Shown: positions 9,347 through 17,738, counted from the stretch's first letter. The stretch is 64,000 nucleotides of DNA from Clostridium cylindrosporum DSM 605 (GCF_001047375.1 NZ_LFVU01000007.1:35385-99384), one strand, 5' to 3'. The notes: generated from the letters alone by a model not told the origin. Numbers and translations are program-made.

Positions 9347-9757
9347 ATGAAGTATTTTAATATATTATATAATAGCTTTCTATGGTCACTTGTAATAGCC
9401 TTAACTTCATTTAAAAGTGAGTGGCTTGAAATGAGAATGAACATAGGCCTATTATTATTTGGAGTTTGGATAGCACTGTTTATAATTTTAAGTTTAATAT
9501 CTATTAAGAAAACACTTAATATGAGCTTTATATTTTCTATAATAAACTTAATTGTTTGTTTAGGATATTTAGCTGTTCTTTATGGAATAGAAAGACTTTC
9601 TATAGTACCTGCTTCTATTATTCGTGAAGGTCTTAATATGACAAGTGTAAGCTTTAATACTATTAATACTGTACTTATAGTCTTTCTATTAGTTGGACTA
9701 GTAATTATATTCTTCACATCTGCTTCAAATAAAAAAAGAAGAGATATTTTTAGTTAA
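9347..9757 (+). CDS. Membrane protein of the DUF4418 cluster, unknown
   Basis: The 136-residue product has four hydrophobic helices (about residues 8-22, 32-50, 56-78, 104-124) and a basic C-terminal tail, with no recognised motif. The ATG follows CGGAG by eight bases. It is the last gene before a strong terminator, so it is probably cotranscribed with the DUF4418 and lipoprotein genes and may form a membrane complex with them. Confidence 0.6.
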   Translation: MKYFNILYNSFLWSLVIALTSFKSEWLEMRMNIGLLLFGVWIALFIILSLISIKKTLNMSFIFSIINLIVCLGYLAVLYGIERLSIVPASIIREGLNMTSVSFNTINTVLIVFLLVGLVIIFFTSASNKKRRDIFS

Positions 9758-9762
9758 CATAT

Positions 9763-9803
9763 AATTAGAGCACTGACAATTTAAAATTGTCAGTGCTCTA
9801 ATT
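9763..9803. terminator. Terminator shared by convergent genes
   Basis: A 20-bp perfect inverted repeat around a single A, with A/T runs on both flanks, lies between the convergent DUF4418 cluster and the merR gene. It can serve both strands. Confidence 0.8.
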
Positions 9804-9840
9804 TCTTATTCCTGTAATTCAACTATTCATACATAATTCA

Positions 9841-10218
9841 TTACCTTTTTAACTCACTTTCACTTGTAACTACCCACTGTTCATATCTTTCTATTTTATA
9901 ATCTAAGCGCTCTATAGTTTTCTTCATACTTTCCATCTTTTCTACTAATAGCTTGCGCTGTTCGATTAATAACATTTTTCTCTCTTCTATGGTTCCATCA
10001 CCCTGTTGAAATAGAGTAACATATTCAATTAATACTTCTATTGGAAGACCTGCATTTCTCATACACTTAATAAATTCTATCCACCTACAATCTTCCTCAG
10101 TGTAATTCCTGATTCCACCTTTATTACGTTTTATACTGGGAATAAGTCCGATTCGCTCATAATAACGAAGTGTATCCTGAGAAAGATCAAATTTCTTACT
10201 TACTTCTGTAATCGTCAT
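9841..10218 (-). CDS. MerR-family transcriptional regulator
   Basis: The 125-residue regulator begins MTITEVSKKFDLSQDTLRYY, the winged helix-turn-helix of the MerR family, followed by ERIGLIP and a C-terminal coiled coil (about residues 75-118). No metal-binding cysteines are visible, so it belongs to the AdhR/BltR-like side of the family that senses organic or aldehyde stress. ATG 10218 is used because AGGAGG lies nine bases upstream. Its own promoter has a 19-bp spacer with an operator dyad, and a second copy drives the acetyltransferase gene at 11.8 kb. Confidence 0.88.
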   Translation of the reverse strand: MTITEVSKKFDLSQDTLRYYERIGLIPSIKRNKGGIRNYTEEDCRWIEFIKCMRNAGLPIEVLIEYVTLFQQGDGTIEERKMLLIEQRKLLVEKMESMKKTIERLDYKIERYEQWVVTSESELKR

Positions 10219-10303
10219 AGAGTTGAACCTCCTAAAATAATTCATATGTGATAAAACTTTAAACTCTTTCTAATTTTTATTATCATAGACTAATCTGTAT
10301 AAA

Positions 10304-10334
10304 ACTTTATCACTTAGAGCTAACTCCAAGTCAA
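10304..10334 (-). promoter_or_regulatory. MerR-type promoter/operator of merR
   Basis: On the minus strand TTGACT and TAAAGT are separated by 19 bp, longer than the usual 17, and the spacer holds the dyad TTGGAGTTAGCTCTAAG. A long spacer with a central dyad is the hallmark of MerR-activated promoters. It reads toward merR, implying autoregulation. Confidence 0.75.
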
Positions 10335-10356
10335 GAACCTTTTAATAGCATTACTA

Positions 10357-10572
10357 TTAATTTTCTTCATCACTTTTGTATTCTAAGATATCTCCAGGTT
10401 GGCATTCTAATGCTTTACAAATTGCCTCTAAAGTCGTAAACCTAATTGCTTTAGCCTTTCCATTTTTCAATATAGAAAGGTTAGCCATTGTTATCCCTAC
10501 TCTTTCGGAAAGTTCTGTTACACTCATCTTCCTTTTAGCCAACATCACATCAATATTAATTATAATTGCCAT
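10357..10572 (-). CDS. Small Xre-family DNA-binding protein
   Basis: This 71-residue protein is a single helix-turn-helix of the Cro/C1 type (VTELSERVGITMANLSILKN), like the YozG/YgzD regulators. ATG 10572 is placed eight bases after GAGG; the GTG three codons earlier overlaps that site. The stop of the DUF2975 gene lies ten bases upstream, and this pair recurs in many Firmicutes as a two-gene unit. Regulation of its own operon is likely but not shown. Confidence 0.85.
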   Translation of the reverse strand: MAIIINIDVMLAKRKMSVTELSERVGITMANLSILKNGKAKAIRFTTLEAICKALECQPGDILEYKSDEEN

Positions 10573-10582
10573 GTTATTCACC

Positions 10583-11065
10583 TCATATCGTTAAATCATT
10601 ATCTGCTTTTATATCTATGGCATCTTTTAAAAGTTTTTGAAGAACAGCAGCAAAAACTGCAATAACCGCTGAAGCAAAAATAATGACCAATCCTATTATT
10701 ATAATACCTGGAGCATCATCCATCTCCGCTATGAGATAAAAAAGCGGCATGCCTATTATATACAAAATACTAAATGTGATTGCACAGTATTTTATATTTT
10801 TTAAGGCCCTTACAGATAATTCGGAAAAAGCCTTGTTCTTGTCGATATAGCTTAGAAGCTTAAAAGCTTGATATAGGGCAAAGTAAAAAGGTATCGCTGT
10901 TGCATACAAATCCATTAAAACAAGATATTTTATATAAGCCATACCTGGATACAATTCTGCTGCAAAGCTTCCTATCTTAGGCACTAGAAATATGCACAGA
11001 GCAAGAACTGGAATTCCAATAAAAATAACAGCCATCTTTAAAAAGAGTGTTGAACATTTTTTCAT
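10583..11065 (-). CDS. DUF2975-family membrane protein
   Basis: The 160-residue protein has four transmembrane helices (about residues 9-30, 44-65, 90-112, 120-145), matching DUF2975. Such proteins are nearly always paired with a small Xre regulator, as here, and the function of the pair is unknown. Translation begins at an ATG after GAGG. Confidence 0.82.
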   Translation of the reverse strand: MKKCSTLFLKMAVIFIGIPVLALCIFLVPKIGSFAAELYPGMAYIKYLVLMDLYATAIPFYFALYQAFKLLSYIDKNKAFSELSVRALKNIKYCAITFSILYIIGMPLFYLIAEMDDAPGIIIIGLVIIFASAVIAVFAAVLQKLLKDAIDIKADNDLTI

Positions 11066-11215
11066 AAAAAGTACCTCACTTATTTATTTTTAATTTAATT
11101 CTAATACATTGTATATCGTTTTGCAATAAATTATTATTAATATTCGTTATATAATTATTATTTTTATCTTATTTTCTCGCCAAATTGTTTCTTTGTATGA
11201 TCTTCTTATCTAATA

Positions 11216-11253
11216 AAAAATACCGCATATTTTTTCAATAATACGGTATTTTT
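11216..11253 (-). terminator. Terminator of the acetyltransferase gene
   Basis: AAAAATACCG pairs with CGGTATTTTT just after the stop codon of the acetyltransferase gene on the minus strand. Confidence 0.65.
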
Positions 11254-11262
11254 ATATTTTAT

Positions 11263-11823
11263 TTATATATTTTTAATAAATTTCGCTGGAACTCCCGCAT
11301 ACACTGTATTATTAGGTATATCTTTAGTAACAACCGAACCTGCTCCAATAACAGAATTTTCTCCAATTGTCACCCCTGGGCAAACTGTTACTCCTGCTCC
11401 AAGCCATACATTACGTTTAATTTTTACACTCTTAAGAATAACACCACGTCTATTTTTAGAATCTAGCGGGTGATTAACTGATAATATTTTTACGTCAGGG
11501 CCAATAAGAACATTATCTTCTAATTCAATCCCACCTAAATCAACAAACATACACGATTTATTGATAAATATATTCTTACCTAATCTAATATTAGATCCAA
11601 AGTCTGTATTAAACGGTGTTAATACTTGTACAGAACTATCAAGTTTATTACCAGTAATTTTTGATAAAATATTTCTAACTTCTTGAGGTGTTTTATATCC
11701 TGTATTTAATTCAGATGTTAATTTCAAAGTATTCTCAAGTATTTCATTAATTTGAGTAAATATTGGATCTTCACTTGAAATAAACTCACTTGTTTGTATC
11801 TTATCTAATAACTCTTTATTCAT
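11263..11823 (-). CDS. Hexapeptide-repeat sugar O-acetyltransferase (maa/NodL type)
   Basis: The 186-residue protein has a helical N-terminal domain and a left-handed beta-helix of hexapeptide repeats (IRLGKN, VLIGPD, VWLGAG, VTIGEN, SVIGAG). The catalytic histidine is in LSVNHPLD, and the C-terminus carries YAGVPAKFI. This is the maltose/galactoside acetyltransferase group, which moves acetyl from acetyl-CoA to a sugar hydroxyl. ATG 11823 follows GGAGG by five bases. A MerR-type promoter nearly identical to that of merR lies upstream, so the gene is probably a target of that regulator. Confidence 0.88.
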   Translation of the reverse strand: MNKELLDKIQTSEFISSEDPIFTQINEILENTLKLTSELNTGYKTPQEVRNILSKITGNKLDSSVQVLTPFNTDFGSNIRLGKNIFINKSCMFVDLGGIELEDNVLIGPDVKILSVNHPLDSKNRRGVILKSVKIKRNVWLGAGVTVCPGVTIGENSVIGAGSVVTKDIPNNTVYAGVPAKFIKNI

Positions 11824-11883
11824 TGTATCCTCCACTTTTTCTTAAAAGTATTTTTTATTATCATAGATTGACCTATGTATAAA

Positions 11884-11914
11884 ACCTTATCACTTGGAGT
11901 TAACTCTAGGTCAA
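11884..11914 (-). promoter_or_regulatory. MerR-type promoter/operator of the acetyltransferase
   Basis: TTGACC and TAAGGT are 19 bp apart on the minus strand with the dyad CTAGAGTTAACTCCAAG between them. The surrounding 70 bp resemble the merR promoter region at 10279-10345, so it is probably a second site of the same regulator. Confidence 0.75.
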
Positions 11915-11969
11915 GAACTCTTTAATAAGAATTCTAGTAAATTCAACTTCACTCCTAATATATATAAAA

Positions 11970-12010
11970 TGGCAGCTTTCATGTTATCACAAACGCTGAA
12001 AACTGCCATA
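11970..12010 (-). terminator. Terminator of the TolB-like gene
   Basis: ATGGCAG and CTGCCAT, with an inner TTTCA/TGAAA pair, form a stem just past the stop codon of the propeller protein on the minus strand. Confidence 0.6.
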
Positions 12011-12019
12011 GAATAATAT

Positions 12020-13384
12020 TTAATTAGAAACATAGATATCTAAAACATTTTCTAGATTATAGTGTCCATAATATGAACTACTATAGCCATTCTCATCCCT
12101 TAAACTAATATTCCCTACTATACTTTCTTCTTTATTATCCTGTAGTTTATATAGGGAAATCTCATCTTTGCCAGTTAACCTAGCAAATACAATAGACCTT
12201 CCCTTTGATATATAAATAGGATAAAAATCAAAGTTATCACCCTTAGTTAACTTTTCTACCTTTTTAGTATCTATATCTACGCTATATATATTATGAGGCT
12301 CCTTAAGCCATTTACTTGCATCTTCATTAGTATTAGATGCTGCAAATATAATCTTTTTACCATCTGGTGAAAAGGAAGGTGTCATTGTAACCATTCCCTT
12401 AGTAGTTGGTCCATAGGGCTGATTACTTGCTATCATTTCATCTGGCAATATAGGAGTAAAGCTTTGATCCCTCGCATTTAGTTTAACTAAAGTCTTGTTA
12501 ATATTCATATTTCTTAATCCACCGTTATTTAGTACAGCTATACTACCATCTAAAGGGTTTATAGTTAAGTTATCACTATAACTTAAAGCGAATACACCTT
12601 TATCATCAAAGGTTTTAAAGTTATTACTCTTTACTTCATATACCCCAAGTGGAACTCCATCTGAATTAATAGAAGCTGAATGGACTCTACGCCATATATA
12701 TACATAGGCGCCATCCTTTGAAATCCCAGCAACTCTAGGTGTTAAACCTAGATCATCTTCACTAATAGGCTTTGAGGGAACTACAACTCTTTGCTCTCCT
12801 TTAGATAAATCATAGCTTATAACTCCTTTGTGTTCTATATACTCCTGTCCATCCTTTGTATAATACCTATATAACTCTGAATATATAGTGCCAAGCCTAT
12901 CTCCTTCTATACCTTCATAACGATTCTCACTATTGATATAAATAGAAGACTTTTTAGACTTTAAGTTAAATCCGCTAAGTCCACCTTTTTCTGTTGAGTA
13001 TACCAAATTATCCTTATCTGCCCAAGAATAGCTTACAATCTTATCAGAAATCTTTATGGGCTGTTTATCACCTTTGGGGGAATCAATTGAAACTATATAT
13101 AGGCTTCCATCCTTCGTATAAGCTACTACCTTTCCCTCTGGAGAAATCCTAGGGCTTTTAAATACACCCTTTTTATCTAAGTTGATATCTTCCCCTAGTT
13201 TTGATAAGTTAACCTTCCATAATCCATCCTCTTTAACAACTACTGCAATATCATTAGGACTATTTCTTTCTTTTATCCCACCTAAGGCGTTGCTTGTAGC
13301 TCCTGAAATTATTATTAGTAATAATATAAAAACCAGTGATAATCGATTTAATATTTTTCTTGAAATTTCCCTTATTTTAATCAT
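12020..13384 (-). CDS. TolB-like beta-propeller protein, membrane-anchored or secreted
   Basis: The 454-residue protein has a hydrophobic N-terminal helix (about residues 14-32), then a repeat-rich domain. Repeats of the type SPEGKVVAYTKDGSLYIV and SFSPDGKKIIFAAS are those of WD40/TolB (PD40) propellers. It probably acts outside the membrane as a binding scaffold; no ligand or enzymatic motif is visible. The ATG at 13384 has no clear ribosome-binding site, and no better in-frame start keeps the signal helix, so the start is less certain. It is a single-gene unit. Confidence 0.75.
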   Translation of the reverse strand: MIKIREISRKILNRLSLVFILLLIIISGATSNALGGIKERNSPNDIAVVVKEDGLWKVNLSKLGEDINLDKKGVFKSPRISPEGKVVAYTKDGSLYIVSIDSPKGDKQPIKISDKIVSYSWADKDNLVYSTEKGGLSGFNLKSKKSSIYINSENRYEGIEGDRLGTIYSELYRYYTKDGQEYIEHKGVISYDLSKGEQRVVVPSKPISEDDLGLTPRVAGISKDGAYVYIWRRVHSASINSDGVPLGVYEVKSNNFKTFDDKGVFALSYSDNLTINPLDGSIAVLNNGGLRNMNINKTLVKLNARDQSFTPILPDEMIASNQPYGPTTKGMVTMTPSFSPDGKKIIFAASNTNEDASKWLKEPHNIYSVDIDTKKVEKLTKGDNFDFYPIYISKGRSIVFARLTGKDEISLYKLQDNKEESIVGNISLRDENGYSSSYYGHYNLENVLDIYVSN

Positions 13385-13636
13385 AAACTTATATTGAAAA
13401 ACTTATAAAAATTTATATATCCTGCTTATTTATATTTATTAGATATATACCTTTTCTAGTTTTGCATACTCCTTTCATTTTTTATTTTCCACTGATTCTG
13501 GATTAAAGCTAGATAATATCTACATAAACCTACAGTGTTAAATATATTATCAGTCATAATATGCAAAACCATTCCTAAAACAAAATCACAAAATCACTGC
13601 ATTAGAATAAAAATATCTTTATTTTTTAAATAAAAA
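13385..13636. other. Intergenic stretch without visible genes
   Basis: This A/T-rich gap lies upstream of the TolB-like gene. I see no open frame, tRNA or clear repeat in it. It should hold the promoter of that gene, but I could not assign a convincing -35/-10 pair. Confidence 0.5.
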
Positions 13637-13681
13637 AATATGAGTTTTACAAGGGACCATGCCACTTGTAAAGCTCATATT
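13637..13681 (-). terminator. Terminator of the 132-aa hypothetical gene
   Basis: A 17-bp stem (one G-T pair) from AATATGAG to CTCATATT with an 11-base loop. On the minus strand it is followed by a run of T. Confidence 0.75.
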
Positions 13682-13690
13682 ATAAATGAT

Positions 13691-14086
13691 TTATATACTA
13701 TAGATACCTTTTGTTTTAAGATATCTTTCTATTTTTTCTGTATACTCTGTTCTTTTATTAATACATTTAGCAAACTCTAGGCCTTCTTGTGGTGTTAATG
13801 CATTACCTCCACTTGCTTTAGACCTAATTTCTCTTATTGTATTCTCATTTACTATATATCCTCTAAGTAATTCTATATAATAAATTTGTGGTGTATGTTC
13901 AAGGGATATATCATGACTAAAGGATTCCTTTTCATCATCTGTCATAGAAGCTCCATCAACCATAAAATAATCACTACTAACACATCCATTTACTTCTTTT
14001 AGGAATTCTACCATACTCTCTTCTTCCTTATATCTAATAATAGCATCATCTAAAGCTATCTTTAATAACATCTTAATACCTTCCAT
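13691..14086 (-). CDS. Hypothetical soluble protein
   Basis: From ATG 14086 the product has 131 residues, is helical and charged, and shows no membrane segment or family motif known to me. A GGAG lies eleven bases upstream; a longer frame reaching 14140 is possible but lacks a better site. The gene stands alone with its own terminator, between the propeller protein and nudC. Confidence 0.55.
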   Translation of the reverse strand: MEGIKMLLKIALDDAIIRYKEEESMVEFLKEVNGCVSSDYFMVDGASMTDDEKESFSHDISLEHTPQIYYIELLRGYIVNENTIREIRSKASGGNALTPQEGLEFAKCINKRTEYTEKIERYLKTKGIYSI

Positions 14087-14249
14087 AGTTCTCTTATCTC
14101 CTTTCTTTTCCTTATCTAATCCACGAAGTATATATAACATAAATTATACATAAGTTGCTTCTGTAAGTCTAAAATATTTAATCTTATATTAGAGTTAAAA
14201 TCCCTAATACTCCTAAACCCTTGATTATGAGATTTTCTTATGCCTTTGA

Positions 14250-15092
14250 TTATAGCTCTACTGATTCAGTTCTAAATGCCTCCATCATCTCACTTGTAAG
14301 ACTTATATTTAGATTAGGACTTGGTATATCTTCTCTGTCCACCCAAACTCCTAATGACAGTTCATCTTCATCAATGGTGATTTCGTCATCCCCATCAAGC
14401 TCAGCAAAAAATCCAACAAGAAGCGTATCACTAAAAGGCCATGGTTGGCTCTTATAGAATTTAAGATTTTTCACCTTAAGCCCCACTTCCTCTTTTACTT
14501 CTCTGTAAACTGTTTGTTCAAGACTTTCCCCTATCTCAGCAAAACCAGCTATAAGAGCATAATTATTGTAAGCACGCCCTGCATACTTTGTTAAAAGCAG
14601 GCGATTTCCATTATAAACAGCTACTATAACACATGGAGATATAGTTGGATATACTTTAAATCCACATGATTCACAATAAAGCATACGTTGCTTTTTTGAA
14701 TGTTTCATTGACTTGCTACACTTACTACAGAAACGATGACTATCATACCAGCGATTTAACTGCCATCCAACAACACCTACAAATGAGCGCCAGTATTTTG
14801 GCTCAGTTCTAAACCTGTTAATACTTGCATAACTCCACCCATTTATTGAATCAAGTCCCTTTTCATTTACTAAGTAATAGTTAATATTATCTATACTAAA
14901 AAGGAATTGAGCATTATCTATAAGACCTGGATATTCCACTTGAAAATCAGAAAACGACGGATACCAAAGCTTATCTTTATCCTCTCTAATAAGTACTGTA
15001 TCTCCCTCATATGAAAGAAAGAGATCTTGAGGCTCTGCTACTTTATCTTTAAAGTTATTATCAAATATTCTTGGTTCTATATCTTGAATCAT
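14250..15092 (-). CDS. nudC: NAD(+) diphosphatase / decapping hydrolase NudC
   Basis: The 280-residue Nudix hydrolase splits NAD(H) into NMN(H) and AMP and, in other bacteria, removes NAD caps from RNA. It has a zinc ribbon (CSKCSKSMKHSK... CESCGFK, about residues 126-150) and a complete Nudix box (GFAEIGESLEQTVYREVKEE). The NudC-specific motif appears as SQPWPFS. The ATG follows GGAGG. It is transcribed alone. Confidence 0.93.
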   Translation of the reverse strand: MIQDIEPRIFDNNFKDKVAEPQDLFLSYEGDTVLIREDKDKLWYPSFSDFQVEYPGLIDNAQFLFSIDNINYYLVNEKGLDSINGWSYASINRFRTEPKYWRSFVGVVGWQLNRWYDSHRFCSKCSKSMKHSKKQRMLYCESCGFKVYPTISPCVIVAVYNGNRLLLTKYAGRAYNNYALIAGFAEIGESLEQTVYREVKEEVGLKVKNLKFYKSQPWPFSDTLLVGFFAELDGDDEITIDEDELSLGVWVDREDIPSPNLNISLTSEMMEAFRTESVEL

Positions 15093-15216
15093 CCTAGACC
15101 TCCTTCATTTGCAGTAAATCTAATCTACCTTTTCCCCGTTTATTATAATAACTATTCCACTATATGTAAAACAAAGTTTTCTCTTTTTTCTTACCTCAAT
15201 CATATATATAAATCAC

Positions 15217-15260
15217 TAACTCCTAATATATTATTAATACAAATAATATATTAGGAGTTA
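15217..15260 (+). promoter_or_regulatory. Perfect 19-bp hairpin burying the ribosome-binding site
   Basis: A 19-bp arm (15217-15235) is the exact reverse complement of 15242-15260 with loop AATACA. The right arm contains the AGGAG ribosome-binding site of the gene whose ATG is at 15263. In mRNA the site would be fully paired, so the hairpin should control translation; as DNA it could also be an operator. Confidence 0.8.
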
Positions 15261-15262
15261 AA

Positions 15263-15646
15263 ATGGCTATACATGAAAACTTAATATGGAGAACAAGCTA
15301 CCAGGAATCTCATTTAGAAACAAGTACTAAAGTTATAGAAATATATTTAATTACAACATACCCAGACACAGTTACCCCTGAGCAAAAAGCTACTATAATT
15401 AACTGCTCTACAAAGGCTACACATATTGCCTATACTACTTTTACATCAACACATCAAGAACTCATAGATGGAACAGAAGAATTATTTGATCTAATATCAA
15501 TTGTTAATACAAGTATAAAATCCGCTGAAATTGCTGCTAGAAAATCATTTAATGAGTATACAATAAATTCTTTGCCCTACGAAATTTTAAATAAAATAGA
15601 AATAAAGATTAAGCAAGGACCTTTGACCTCAAGTAATAATATCTAA
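15263..15646 (+). CDS. Hypothetical protein under a leader hairpin
   Basis: The 127-residue soluble protein is rich in Thr and Ile, with helical segments and no signal peptide, membrane helix or motif known to me. The ATG is eight bases after AGGAG, and that site is wholly inside a perfect 19-bp hairpin, so expression is probably conditional. A long palindromic element follows 60 bases after its stop. Base composition is like the neighbours. The function is unknown. Confidence 0.65.
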   Translation: MAIHENLIWRTSYQESHLETSTKVIEIYLITTYPDTVTPEQKATIINCSTKATHIAYTTFTSTHQELIDGTEELFDLISIVNTSIKSAEIAARKSFNEYTINSLPYEILNKIEIKIKQGPLTSSNNI

Positions 15647-15706
15647 ACAAAAATATAAAAATCCTACTCTCCAACCTCCTGTATTTAACCGTAGGAATAG
15701 CTTCAT

Positions 15707-15906
15707 TGCAAGTAGTAGTGGCTCCTTCTAAAACCATAGAGCAAAGAGCTAGAAATTCTTATCTTTATAAATGCCCTTAGACTTAGTAAGTGAGTATGTT
15801 TGAGCCTTTAGGCGAGTTTACTACTTTCTTAGTCTAAGGGCATTTATGGAGATTAGAAGTTCTTCTCGAATATCTCGTGGTTTTAGAAGGAGCCACTACT
15901 ACTGCA
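15707..15906. repeat. Long palindromic element, copy A
   Basis: A 200-bp imperfect palindrome between convergent genes. The outer arms pair over about 29 bp with one bulged A (TGGCTCCTTCTAAAACCA against its complement). An inner stem pairs 17 bp (ATAAATGCCCTTAGACT). Between the stems lie two conserved boxes, AGAAATTCTTATC (15751-15763) and GATTAGAAGTTCTT (15851-15864), which are themselves partly complementary. The apical loop is variable. Copies B and C share this plan. Confidence 0.8.
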
Positions 15907-15929
15907 GACACTACCCCTAAATAATATAA

Positions 15930-16406
15930 CTATCTCTTCACCTTTTTCCCTTTTCCACTTATAGATTGAATCTTTATCTTATAGATGTTAGTTCTTTTAA
16001 GTGAAGCATTTACAGCCTTTTGGAAATTATCCATATTAGATGGAGCGAACTTTTCACATATCTTTCTTAGTGCAAATATTTTCTCCTCATCTTCAGTTAC
16101 TTCCCCTGCTACTCCCTTTACAACTGTTGATTCGTACTCAGTTGTAAACTGCTCTGGAACTAGGTTAGTATCACCTACACATGTTACACATACATTAGGG
16201 TTATTCTTTATGTTATCAACCTTTTGTCCAACTGGGGCACAATGAAAATATATGTAATCTTCCTCTACAACAGGAGATATTGGTATGCAGTATGGAGTTC
16301 CATCCTCTACATTAATTGTTCCAAGTATTGCATACTCAGTGTTAACTAAAAGGTCATATGCTACCTTTTCATCTATTTCACGGTCTTTTCTTCTTACATT
16401 TGACAT
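15930..16406 (-). CDS. Pyridoxamine 5'-phosphate oxidase-family (NimA-like) flavoprotein
   Basis: The 158-residue protein starts MSNVRRKDREI and has the split-barrel flavin fold typical of NimA-like proteins: the AILGTINVEDGTPYCIPISP strand pair and the YFHCAPVGQKVDNIKNNP motif. Such proteins bind FMN or a related cofactor and reduce small molecules; the substrate here is unknown. The ATG follows GGAGG. Its stop lies 24 bp from palindromic copy A. Confidence 0.82.
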   Translation of the reverse strand: MSNVRRKDREIDEKVAYDLLVNTEYAILGTINVEDGTPYCIPISPVVEEDYIYFHCAPVGQKVDNIKNNPNVCVTCVGDTNLVPEQFTTEYESTVVKGVAGEVTEDEEKIFALRKICEKFAPSNMDNFQKAVNASLKRTNIYKIKIQSISGKGKKVKR

Positions 16407-16565
16407 AATTACACCTCCAAATTTATCCTATCATTATTATCTAATCTTACCACAAATAAAAGTCTTCTATAGTATCATTTACAACAGAAGACCTTATTTC
16501 TAATTACTTTATATGAAAATTTAGCTTTAACCTTATCACATAGAACTAATAATCATTATCATAAC

Positions 16566-17471
16566 TTAATAAAATATATGTAATGTGATTCCTGATAAAA
16601 GGCTAATTACAAATAGCATTAATGTTATTAATAATGCTTTTTTCTTATTCTTGCTTTCTTTAAACAAAAATATTAATGCAAGTCCAGCATTAGATGAAAG
16701 ACCAGCTATTACACTTGAAAATCCAATAACATTCATAGTAAAAAGCTTTACAATACCTAGGGATACAGCACAGTTAGGAATAAGCCCTATAAGTGATACT
16801 AGGAATATTTGAATATATCCTTCAGTAAATATTATGCTATCAAACTTATCTATATGGAAATATTCAATTAGTAGAGTTATCAATACAGTAATTACATATA
16901 TATATATCCCTACTTTAAAACTTCTTTGTATAGAGTGTATAAATACCTTTGATAAACTTATCTTTTCATGATCTAAACACTTTTCCCCTTCACTTTCCAT
17001 TTCCTTTGTACTTTTAATATCAACCTTCATAGACTTTCTACCAAATATAATATCAATTATATACCCTGCTACAATTGCAATTACTAGCTTAGCCCCTATT
17101 ATAGGTAATATGTGCTTATAAGCACCTGGAGTAGATAATAAAACAGGTATTGTTTCATCTGATGTAGCTAAGAATATAGCCATCATTGTTCCAAGACTTA
17201 TAATTTTTCTAGAATATAGTGCCACTGCCATAACTGAAAATCCACATTGAGGTATTATTCCAACTATTGCCCCAAGTAGTGGCCCAAGAATTCCTGCATT
17301 TCTAACCTTATCCTGTAGTCTTGCAGAAAACTTATGCTCTATATATTCTATTGCAACAAATGTTAATATAAGTATTATTATCATGGGTATAATATCTATT
17401 AAAGAGTGCTCCAGCACTGCAAAAAAACCAGTTTCATCACCATGTAAATGTCCTTCATGAAGTAGTTCCAT
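16566..17471 (-). CDS. Putative 10-TM heavy-metal/manganese permease (PF11449 type)
   Basis: The 301-residue protein begins MELLHEGHLHGDE, a histidine-rich N-terminus, followed by about ten helices. It contains GIIPQCGFSVMAVALYSRK and LIPNCAVSLGIVKLF, two similar segments with a Cys in each half, the pattern of the ArsP_2/putative manganese transporter family. It is expected in the plasma membrane exporting a divalent metal or metalloid; the ion is not fixed by sequence. ATG 17471 is eight bases from GGAGG. I saw no manganese riboswitch upstream. Confidence 0.8.
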   Translation of the reverse strand: MELLHEGHLHGDETGFFAVLEHSLIDIIPMIIILILTFVAIEYIEHKFSARLQDKVRNAGILGPLLGAIVGIIPQCGFSVMAVALYSRKIISLGTMMAIFLATSDETIPVLLSTPGAYKHILPIIGAKLVIAIVAGYIIDIIFGRKSMKVDIKSTKEMESEGEKCLDHEKISLSKVFIHSIQRSFKVGIYIYVITVLITLLIEYFHIDKFDSIIFTEGYIQIFLVSLIGLIPNCAVSLGIVKLFTMNVIGFSSVIAGLSSNAGLALIFLFKESKNKKKALLITLMLFVISLLSGITLHIFY

Positions 17472-17738
17472 ATGTCTTTCCTCCTTTATTTTTGTCAATG
17501 TCTATGAGTTTTAACTAACTTTAACATCTCTCATATAATATATAATATATCATTTGATAACTACTTTCAATTACTTTCTTCTATTACACTGTCCCTACCT
17601 GTATCATAAATTAAACAAAGCTTACTCTTTTTGAAACAAATATACACTCAAATATAATAATATAATAATCACAAATGTCCATACTCTACTTATAATGTAT
17701 AATATATATTAATGAAACATATATCGGAGGAATTAAAG

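Noticed and set aside
15646..15930. CRISPR array or insertion sequence at the palindromic element
   Set aside because: There are no regularly spaced direct repeats and no transposase frame; the structure is one long imperfect hairpin.
17500..17738. A manganese-type (yybP-ykoY) riboswitch before the 10-TM permease gene
   Set aside because: The upstream sequence is A/T repeats without the paired stems or conserved bases of that riboswitch.
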